Assembly (NCBI GenBank): GCA_013140785.1
Contig: JABFRZ010000506.1
Span: forward strand, 1-7,810
Direction: 5' to 3'
Source of the DNA: Planctomycetota bacterium
Lineage (GTDB): Bacteria; Planctomycetota; UBA1135; GCA-002686595
DNA length: 7,810 nt
Notes under the pieces: generated by a model
Told to the model about the DNA's origin: nothing
Databases searched by the model: none
Seen by the model: the letters and a program-made list of their open reading frames with translations, nothing else
Program-made: the position numbers and the translations under genes
Shown here: piece after piece, positions 1 to 4,835 of the stretch
Position numbering within the stretch: position 1 is the stretch's first letter
Layout of the letters: every line of letters begins with the position of its first letter

Positions 1-529
1 CTACTGCCACCGCCAGTCGACGGAACGCGAGCAGCGCGAGCAGCAGCACGGCCAGGAACACGCCACCACCCGCAACGGCGGCGGTGATCGCCGGGGTCCA
101 CAGCGGGATCGGCGCGTCCTCCAGGTCCTCGAGCTTCTTGCTCTTGCGCTCGATGTAGCCGAAGTTGGGCGCGGGCGACCTGCCCCCGAGCTCGCGCCGG
201 ATGAAACCCGGCACGCCGGTCTCGGCCGGATTCCGGCCGCTGTTGAGCGAGGCCCACGAAACCGGCGACTCGGTCGGCGCGACCACTTCGAGCGGCGCGA
301 AGGTGCCGCTCGAGGCCAGCTTCTCGAAGGTCGGATAACGCCCCGGCTCCTTCGCCATCAGCTCCCTCACCGTGCGCGCGTCGGCGCCGTCGAAGCCGAG
401 GATCACGACCCGCCCTCTCGTATCGGACGCGGCCGGATCGGCGGCGGACGCGCCCGCAGCTGCGCGGGGAGCGGCCAGGACGAACACGGCCACGGCCAGG
501 GACGCGAGGAAAGTCCGGATTCGGTTCAT
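1..529 (-). CDS. Alkaline-phosphatase-superfamily phosphodiesterase/nucleotide pyrophosphatase-like protein, N-terminal part
   Basis: Open frame of 176 codons reading leftward from an ATG at 529-527 and cut by the window edge. Residues 1-29 look like a secretion signal: MNRIRT, a hydrophobic stretch, then AAAGASA as a possible cleavage site. Residues 40-50 (RVVILGFDGAD) match the first metal-binding strand of the type I phosphodiesterase/nucleotide pyrophosphatase branch of the alkaline phosphatase fold, with Asp47 the likely metal ligand. Residues 85-107 (PTESPVSWASLNSGRNPAETG) match the nucleophile region, where Thr or Ser attacks the phosphate; Ser89 or Thr86 is the candidate. A strong transmembrane helix follows at about 145-168 after a charged linker, so the enzyme is probably membrane-bound with its catalytic part outside the cytoplasm. 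The substrate cannot be told from this fragment. No Shine-Dalgarno sequence precedes the ATG. It is divergent from the gene beginning at 608. Family assignment is firm; function is broad. Confidence 0.85.
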   Translation of the reverse strand, partial: MNRIRTFLASLAVAVFVLAAPRAAAGASAADPAASDTRGRVVILGFDGADARTVRELMAKEPGRYPTFEKLASSGTFAPLEVVAPTESPVSWASLNSGRNPAETGVPGFIRRELGGRSPAPNFGYIERKSKKLEDLEDAPIPLWTPAITAAVAGGGVFLAVLLLALLAFRRLAVAV

Positions 530-607
530 GAGGGGTCTGTGGCCGGCCGTCGGAAGCGGGCTAGGATCCTCGCCAGGATGCGACGAACGAAGCGAGAGAG
601 CGGGGAC

Positions 608-1792
608 ATGCCGCCGAATTGGAGCCCGAGCGCGCGGAGGCGCTCGGGAACGAGGATCGGCAGATCGGGCCGACTAGCTAAGGGTCGCGCGCCGGGCCTG
701 TCAAACCCGCCGAACGGGCGCGAGCAGACCTCGCGCACGGGACGGGGGCTGCTGGCCGCGCTCGCGCTCGCTTTCGTGGCGGGCCTGGCGGGGTTCTTCT
801 GGCTCGGGATGGAGGAACGTCCGAGCGGACGCACGCTCGCGCCCGGCGCGGAAGCCCAGCTGGAACCCGAGGGCCGGGCGGCCGAGCTGATCCCGGCCGC
901 GCCACCGCGCACGAGCACGGCGACTCCGCCCGCGGCGGACGCGGAGCTGGAGCCGTTCGCTTCGGCACGCACTTCGAGCACGCGGCCGTCAGGAAAGCAG
1001 GGCTCGATGCGCGGCCACGTCACGGTCTCCGGCGAAGAGCCATTCCCGCGCGTGTGGCGCCTCGTCCTGCGCCCGAGCCTCCTCTTGCCCGAGCGCGAGC
1101 ACGCGCTTGGGCGCACGCTCGAGTTCACGGACGGTCGCGAGGACTTCGAGGTGGGCGAGCTCCCACTCGGCGGCTACGACGTTTTCGGCGAGGCCGAGGG
1201 CTTCAACGGCCAGGCTCTATCCGTCCTGCTCGAGCCCGGCAGCGAGCATCCCTTCCTGAACCTGCGCATGGTGCCGGCCGGAAGACTGGAGGGCCGCATC
1301 CTCGACGCGCGCGGACTCGCGGCCGAAGGCATCCCCGTCACGCTCTTCGCGGTGGAAGGCGCCGCGCGCGAGGCCGTCAGCGACGCCTTCGGCGTGTTCC
1401 TCTTCGAGAAGCTGCCCGACGGCGCCTACGAGCTCTTGGTCGGCAAGGAAACGGCGCCGCTCTTGCCGGAGCGCCATCCGGTGCGCTTCCTCGCGCCGCG
1501 CCTGACGTTCCCGGACATCACGCTGCCCGCGCTCGGTGAGATCCATGTGCGCGTGGTGGATTCCTTCGAGCGCCCGCTCGAGGGCGTCGATGTGCGCGGC
1601 AGCGGGAACAACGGCGGCGCCTTCGAGGGCAAGACCGACTACGACGGACGCTTGCACGCGAAGCACCTGCCCGGAGGGACCTTTCGCATCCGCCTGCAGC
1701 ACCCAGGCTTCGAAGAGCAGTACGCTCGCCGCATCTCGGTGCTGGTGGGGCCGGGCCTGGTGAGCGAGGCGCCCGTGCGGCTCGGGCCATGA
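608..1792 (+). CDS. Single-pass membrane protein with carboxypeptidase-regulatory-like beta-sandwich repeats
   Basis: Predicted 394 residues. A basic, Pro/Ser/Arg-rich N-terminus of about 45 residues precedes one transmembrane helix at about 48-66 (LLAALALAFVAGLAGFFWLG), then a Pro/Ala/Thr-rich linker to about 130. The rest resembles three consecutive carboxypeptidase-regulatory-like (CarboxypepD_reg/CNA-B-type) beta-sandwich units at about 134-222, 226-308 and 310-385. Clues are the recurring pattern GRI.DA.G....G..V, a D..G.F.F..LP.G.YEL turn, and D.DGRLH..HLPGGTFRI in the last unit. Such units are structural or adhesive and lack a catalytic site. The function is therefore not recognised; an extracytoplasmic, membrane-tethered role is inferred. 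The start is uncertain. ATG 608 has a purine-rich GAGAGAG about 7 nt upstream; ATG 578 and GTG 539 are also in frame, but GTG 539 would leave only 9 bp to the divergent gene. Codon use is less convincing before the helix. Confidence 0.72.
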   Translation: MPPNWSPSARRRSGTRIGRSGRLAKGRAPGLSNPPNGREQTSRTGRGLLAALALAFVAGLAGFFWLGMEERPSGRTLAPGAEAQLEPEGRAAELIPAAPPRTSTATPPAADAELEPFASARTSSTRPSGKQGSMRGHVTVSGEEPFPRVWRLVLRPSLLLPEREHALGRTLEFTDGREDFEVGELPLGGYDVFGEAEGFNGQALSVLLEPGSEHPFLNLRMVPAGRLEGRILDARGLAAEGIPVTLFAVEGAAREAVSDAFGVFLFEKLPDGAYELLVGKETAPLLPERHPVRFLAPRLTFPDITLPALGEIHVRVVDSFERPLEGVDVRGSGNNGGAFEGKTDYDGRLHAKHLPGGTFRIRLQHPGFEEQYARRISVLVGPGLVSEAPVRLGP

Positions 1793-1796
1793 AGGC

Positions 1797-1884
1797 GAAC
1801 GCAGCGCGGCGTCGCTGAGAACAGCGGAGACAGACAGAGTCGAGGGCGGAGACTCCGCGCCATCCGCGACTCCGCGCTGCGTTC
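1797..1884. terminator. Large inverted repeat between convergent stop codons, possible bidirectional terminator
   Basis: The left arm 1797-1815 and right arm 1866-1884 are reverse complements over 19 bp with one mismatch (1810 against 1871); the outer 13 bp (GAACGCAGCGCGG / CCGCGCTGCGTTC) are perfect. The loop is about 50 nt and contains a smaller GCGGA-GAC-TCCGC hairpin, and the 9-mer GACTCCGCG occurs twice within the loop and right arm. The repeat fills almost the whole gap between the stop codons at 1792 and 1884, which is where a two-way terminator is expected. There is no U-tract, so intrinsic termination is uncertain; a dispersed intergenic repeat is the alternative. Confidence 0.45.
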
Positions 1885-3086
1885 TACGCGAGCGCGCGCG
1901 CCAGGTCTTCCTCGAGGTCGAGCGGATCCTCGATCCCGACCGAGAGCCGGATCAGGCCCGGCTCGAGACCCGCGCGCAGGCGCTCCTCCGCGCTCAGGCC
2001 GACCTGCGAGAGGTCACGCGGGCGGCTGGCCAGACTCTCGACTCCGCCCAGGCTGGCGGCCTCGGTGAAGAGCTCGAGCCGGCGGATGACACGCAGCGCC
2101 TCGGCGTCGGCGTCGCCGGTAGCGGCGCGCAGCACGAACGAGAAAAGGCCGCCGGTGTGGTGCAGGAGCTCGCGCGCGAGCGCGTGGTGAGGGTGCGAGT
2201 CGAGGCCGCAGTAATGCACGCGCGCGACGCGGGGGTGGCGCTCGAGGAAGCGCGCCAGGGCGAGCGCCGTCGCGCTCTGGGCGGCTAGGCGCAGGGCGAG
2301 CGTGCGTATGCCGCGGTCGAGCAGGTAGGCCGGCTCCGGATCCATGCAGCCGCCGGCCTTCGTTCGCCACAGCCATGCCGCCTTGACGCGCTCGGCCGAG
2401 CCCGACAGGACCCCGCCGATCAGGTCGGAGTGCCCGCCCAGGTACTTGGTGGCCGAGTGGTAGACGAGCTGGGCGCCGAGCTCGAGCGGGCGCTGTCCGA
2501 GGGGCGAGGCCAGGGTCGCGTCCACGCCCAGGATCGCGCGCGGCGCACGCGCGCGGAGGAGCGCGGCCAGGCGGGGCAGATCGGCCACACAGTTGAGCGG
2601 GTTCGAGAGGCTCTCGCACAGGACGAGGCGCAACGCCCCGTCGCAGAGGGGCGCCAGCGCGTCCAGGTCGTTGGCGTCGATGAACTCGAGCTCGACCCCG
2701 AGGCGCGGGCACAAGAGCCGGCACAAGTCCACCGTGCCGCCGTAGATCTGGCGGAAGAGCAGCACGCGCTCGCCGCGCTCGAGCGTGGAGAGCAGGAGCG
2801 CGTGCAAGGCCGCCTGGCCCGAGGCGAACACCAGCGAGCGCTCCGCGCCTTCCAGCGCCGCGATGCGCGCCTCGACGGCTTCGAGCGTGGGATTGGTCTC
2901 GCGCGTGTAGCAGAGCGTGCGTTCGGCGCGGCCCGCGGCGCGCTCCGCATAGACCGTGTCGTCGAGCCGGAAAGTGCTGCTGCGCACGATCGCGGGGACG
3001 AGCCCTGCGCCCGCCGCGCCCGTCGCCACGTGCACACACAAGCTCGCCGGACGCAGCGCGCGGCCCTCCTTTGCAACGTTCTCCAT
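1884..3086 (-). CDS. Cys/Met-metabolism PLP-dependent enzyme (cystathionine gamma-lyase/gamma-synthase type)
   Basis: A 400-residue cytoplasmic PLP enzyme of fold type I, the usual length for the trans-sulfuration family. Visible signatures in order: YTRETNPT at 60-67 (phosphate-binding Tyr and Arg from a neighbouring subunit), ASGQAA at 88-93, QIYGGT at 113-118 (ring-stacking Tyr115), VDATLASP at 188-195 (Asp189, pyridine nitrogen), SATKYLGGHSDLIGG at 211-225 (Lys214, Schiff-base lysine), SLGGVESL at 345-352 and LIRLSVGIED at 378-387 (Arg380, substrate carboxylate). GGVES resembles cystathionine gamma-lyase and gamma-synthase rather than methionine gamma-lyase, which has GDAE, but the exact reaction cannot be fixed from sequence alone. 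The start at 3086 is chosen because GGAG lies 6 nt upstream; an in-frame ATG at 3110 has no such site. The gene is divergent from the FabZ-like gene with 141 bp between starts, and convergent with the surface-protein gene. No sulfur-metabolism partner is adjacent. Confidence 0.93.
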   Translation of the reverse strand: MENVAKEGRALRPASLCVHVATGAAGAGLVPAIVRSSTFRLDDTVYAERAAGRAERTLCYTRETNPTLEAVEARIAALEGAERSLVFASGQAALHALLLSTLERGERVLLFRQIYGGTVDLCRLLCPRLGVELEFIDANDLDALAPLCDGALRLVLCESLSNPLNCVADLPRLAALLRARAPRAILGVDATLASPLGQRPLELGAQLVYHSATKYLGGHSDLIGGVLSGSAERVKAAWLWRTKAGGCMDPEPAYLLDRGIRTLALRLAAQSATALALARFLERHPRVARVHYCGLDSHPHHALARELLHHTGGLFSFVLRAATGDADAEALRVIRRLELFTEAASLGGVESLASRPRDLSQVGLSAEERLRAGLEPGLIRLSVGIEDPLDLEEDLARALA

Positions 3087-3092
3087 AGGGTT

Positions 3093-3096
3093 CTCC
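3093..3096 (-). promoter_or_regulatory. Shine-Dalgarno site deciding the trans-sulfuration enzyme start
   Basis: On the minus strand GGAG is followed by AACCCT and then ATG (3086-3084), a 6-nt spacing. It is one of the few convincing ribosome binding sites in the window and favours this start over the in-frame ATG eight codons upstream, which is preceded only by a GC-alternating stretch. Confidence 0.6.
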
Positions 3097-3191
3097 GCGC
3101 CCCACTCCATGGCCGGCGCGCGCGCCAGGCAAGCTCCGTGTCGCAATCCGCCGTGCGCGGGGCCCCTCGGCCCGCCGCGGATCCGACGGCG

Positions 3192-3219
3192 TTGATCCGT
3201 GCCGGGGCCCCCGTACACT
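3192..3219 (+). promoter_or_regulatory. Likely promoter of the FabZ-like gene, near-leaderless
   Basis: TTGATC (3192-3197) and TACACT (3214-3219) are separated by 16 bp and resemble sigma-70-type -35 and -10 boxes. Only 8 nt (CCCCCGCC) lie between the -10 box and the ATG at 3228, so transcription would begin at or within a few bases of the start codon. There is no Shine-Dalgarno sequence upstream, which fits a leaderless message. Confidence 0.5.
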
Positions 3220-3227
3220 CCCCCGCC

Positions 3228-3719
3228 ATGCCCGTTCCCCTGGCCGACATCGCGCGTCTCGACCTCACGCACACCGTCTTCACCGTCGCGGACATGCAGA
3301 AGGTGCTGCGCCAACGCGGAACCTTCGCGTTGATCGACGGCATCCTGCACCTCGCTCCGAAGGAGGACGACCTGGTGGTCGGCTACCACGACGTGCGTAC
3401 CGACGAGTGGTGGGCCAAGGACCACATCCCGGGCCGCCCGATCTTCCCGGGCGTCCTGATGGTCGAAGCGGCGGCCCAGCTCGCCAGCTTCGACTTCTTT
3501 CAGCGTCACCCCGAGGTCCCGCTCGTGTTCCTCGCCTTCACCTGCATCGACCGCACACGCTTCCGCGCCCCGGTCGAGCCGCCCTGCCGCCTGCTGCTCC
3601 TCGGTCGCGGGCAGCGCAGCCGCGTGCACATGGGCAAGGCGCTATTCACCTACCAATTCCAGGGGTTGGTGGAGGGCAAGATCGTGTACGAGGGAGAAGT
3701 CTCGGGCATGCAGCTCTGA
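3228..3719 (+). CDS. FabZ-like 3-hydroxyacyl-ACP dehydratase (hotdog fold)
   Basis: A 163-residue protein, slightly longer than typical FabZ (about 140-150). It would remove water from (3R)-hydroxyacyl-ACP to give the trans-2-enoyl thioester in fatty-acid or related lipid synthesis in the cytoplasm. The hotdog core starts at FALIDGIL (33-40), matching FLLIDRV of FabZ. The active-site signature at 66-81, HIPGRPIFPGVLMVEA, carries catalytic His66 and Glu80, 14 residues apart as in FabZ, followed by AAQLAS on the central helix. The DEWWAKDHIPGRP form is typical of a divergent branch often seen in planctomycetes. ATG 3228 is chosen because homology begins soon after it and a promoter-like -10 box ends 8 nt before it; the frame stays open far upstream but that part is antisense to the PLP-enzyme gene. 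No other fatty-acid gene is adjacent, so a specialised lipid role instead of the main FAS cycle is possible. Confidence 0.9.
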   Translation: MPVPLADIARLDLTHTVFTVADMQKVLRQRGTFALIDGILHLAPKEDDLVVGYHDVRTDEWWAKDHIPGRPIFPGVLMVEAAAQLASFDFFQRHPEVPLVFLAFTCIDRTRFRAPVEPPCRLLLLGRGQRSRVHMGKALFTYQFQGLVEGKIVYEGEVSGMQL

Positions 3720-3741
3720 AGAGCTCCGCGCCGACTCCCCC

Positions 3742-3770
3742 GGCAGCGCTGCTGGTCGCCTGGCGCTGTC
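3742..3770. terminator. Hairpin between convergent fabZ-like and pus10 genes
   Basis: GGCAGCGC (3742-3749) pairs with GCGCTGTC (3763-3770), an 8-bp stem with one G-U pair and a 13-nt loop. Two competing palindromes overlap it: GCAGCGCTGC and GCGCTG-T-CAGCGC. It lies in the 49-bp gap between the stop codons at 3719 and 3771-3769, so it could end transcription from either side. No T-run follows; support is modest. Confidence 0.35.
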
Positions 3771-4617
3771 AGCGCAACCCCGAACCGAACACGGGCGGCG
3801 TACTGTACACGGGCTCCTGCAGCCCTTCCGCGTCGAGGATGCCGAGCACGTCGAGCTCCAGGCAGCGGCACGGGATGCCGAGCAGACTGGCGAGCGACGG
3901 CTTCGTGTTGCCGTCCTCGCCGCTCAGCACCTCCTTGACGTAGGTGCCGTGCTGGGTCGAGAGCCGGACGCGCAAGCGCGCGGGGCCCTCCTGCACGAGC
4001 GCGCGGAACTCGATCCAGCGCTCGCGGTCCTTGTCCGCTCTTCGGTGGGACACCCGGTCGGGAGTGTGCTGCGTGACGACGAAGCGTTGGCCCGCGAGTT
4101 CGGCCAGCTTGACGAGGTCGAGCACGCCCGCAACTTCGCCGGCTACCTCGCCGCCCACTTCCACCAGGGCCTCGTACTCCTTGGCGTGCGGCGTCTCCTT
4201 CAGGATCGCGACGCGGCTCTTCTCGCTCCAGTGGAGCCCCTGGACCTCCAACCTGCCCTCGTTGCGGCGATTGATCTCGGCCTCGAGTGCCGCCAGATCG
4301 ACCTCGAAGATCTTCGGGTCCACCAGCTCGACCACGAACGGGCGCCCGCTGCCGAGCATGCGCACGTCCACGTCCTCGCGGCCGGCTCCGTGGAAGACGT
4401 GCTTGCGCGTGCCGAAGGCCTTGCCCGCGACCCAGCCGATCAGCTCCTGGACCGAATCGCGCGTCAGCTTGCCGAAGCCCTCGCAGCGTGCGCACTTCTT
4501 CCGGCGTCGCGGATGGCCCTTGCAGTCGGGGCAAAAGAACACCGTCTGCGGCAGGTCGCGCGAGAGCTTGCGGTAGCGCCCTTCGAGGTAGACCTTGGTC
4601 TTGGGGGGGTGATTCAT
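3769..4617 (-). CDS. pus10: Pus10-family tRNA pseudouridine(54/55) synthase, shortened bacterial form
   Basis: A 282-residue protein that aligns by eye with the catalytic half of archaeal and human Pus10. Family members convert U54 and/or U55 of the tRNA T-arm to pseudouridine. Matching blocks: YLEGRYRKLSRDLPQT (10-25; human has GRYNKYSRNLPQT); HGAGREDVDVRMLGSGRPFV (76-95), the catalytic motif with Asp82 the likely nucleophile, equivalent to the Asp of GRTD in TruA; TQHTPDRVSHRR (about 180-190); and HGTYVKEVLSGEDGNTKPSL (about 230-250), matching GTYIKEFVHGDFGRTKPN. Four cysteines (29, 32, 42, 45) in CPDC/CARC pairs form a probable zinc knuckle between the first two blocks. The usual N-terminal region with THUMP domain is missing; archaeal proteins are roughly 390-450 residues and human 529. 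No convincing Shine-Dalgarno lies upstream; ATG 4617 begins just before the homology. Base composition matches neighbours, so any transfer would be old. It is divergent from lgt. Confidence 0.93.
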   Translation of the reverse strand: MNHPPKTKVYLEGRYRKLSRDLPQTVFFCPDCKGHPRRRKKCARCEGFGKLTRDSVQELIGWVAGKAFGTRKHVFHGAGREDVDVRMLGSGRPFVVELVDPKIFEVDLAALEAEINRRNEGRLEVQGLHWSEKSRVAILKETPHAKEYEALVEVGGEVAGEVAGVLDLVKLAELAGQRFVVTQHTPDRVSHRRADKDRERWIEFRALVQEGPARLRVRLSTQHGTYVKEVLSGEDGNTKPSLASLLGIPCRCLELDVLGILDAEGLQEPVYSTPPVFGSGLR

Positions 4618-4667
4618 CTTCCGAACCTGGGGAGCGGCCGCTCCCAGAACGAGTCGAACGTTCGCAT
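4614..4667 (-). other. Possible 17-codon upstream ORF overlapping the pus10 start
   Basis: ATG at 4667-4665 opens a short frame of 17 codons (MRTFDSFWERPLPRFGR) ending in TGA at 4616-4614, so its stop overlaps the pus10 ATG in an ATGA arrangement typical of translational coupling. AGGG sits 3 nt before its ATG, rather close for a ribosome binding site. Its sequence covers the 16-bp palindrome at 4630-4645. It may be a leader peptide or simply chance. Confidence 0.2.
4630..4645. repeat. Perfect 16-bp palindrome upstream of pus10
   Basis: GGGAGCGGCCGCTCCC is a perfect palindrome centred between 4637 and 4638 and can be lengthened by CTG/CAG with one bulged G. It sits 13 to 28 nt before the pus10 ATG, so it would be in its 5' untranslated RNA as a hairpin, or be a dimeric operator in the divergent pus10-lgt spacer. 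Which one cannot be told from sequence. Confidence 0.5.
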
Positions 4668-4682
4668 TGCCCTGGCGTTCGG

Positions 4683-4721
4683 GTACCTCTCGTACCTCTC
4701 GCCCGGCCCGCTTTCGCGGGC
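4683..4721. repeat. Tandem 9-mer followed by a stable hairpin in the pus10-lgt spacer
   Basis: GTACCTCTC occurs twice back to back (4683-4691 and 4692-4700). A few bases later GCCCGC (4706-4711) and GCGGGC (4716-4721) form a 6-bp GC stem around the tetraloop TTTC. Both elements lie in the 218-bp divergent spacer (4618-4835). Read toward pus10, the hairpin comes just after a TATCTT box (4731-4726), a weak -10 candidate, so it could be a 5' leader hairpin. Confidence 0.4.
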
Positions 4722-4816
4722 GGAGAAGATAGCGTCGGGCCCCGCGCGCCGGAAGGAGCGCGCGCCCGGCCCCCTGGGCGGCGCCAGATTTCGCTCGGAA
4801 TCCAGGCCAGGATCCC

Positions 4817-4822
4817 TAGCTT
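4817..4822 (+). promoter_or_regulatory. Candidate -10 box for lgt
   Basis: TAGCTT fits the TANNNT form of a -10 box and ends 13 nt before the lgt ATG at 4836. The best -35 candidate (TCGGAA at 4795-4800, 16-bp spacer) is poor. If real, the lgt leader would be only a few nucleotides; there is no Shine-Dalgarno sequence near the start. Confidence 0.25.
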
Positions 4823-4835
4823 GGGCTGCTCGACG

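Noticed and set aside
3159..3211. Two GGGGCCCC palindromes (3159-3166 and 3204-3211) in the divergent spacer before the FabZ-like gene
   Set aside because: Short GC palindromes are expected often at this base composition and their placement has no clear relation to either promoter.
2430..3227. Upstream extension of the FabZ-like frame on the plus strand
   Set aside because: It is antisense to the PLP-enzyme gene, rich in Arg, Gln and Glu as expected of a shadow frame, and unlike any hotdog protein.
3087..3629. Upstream extension of the trans-sulfuration enzyme frame on the minus strand
   Set aside because: It overlaps the FabZ-like gene in antisense, shows no PLP-enzyme homology, and a good Shine-Dalgarno site fixes the start at 3086.
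4655..4664. CGAACGTTCG resembling a LexA (SOS) box
   Set aside because: The Gram-positive-type box needs four bases between CGAAC and GTTCG; here the halves abut and share no spacer, and neither flanking gene is an SOS gene.
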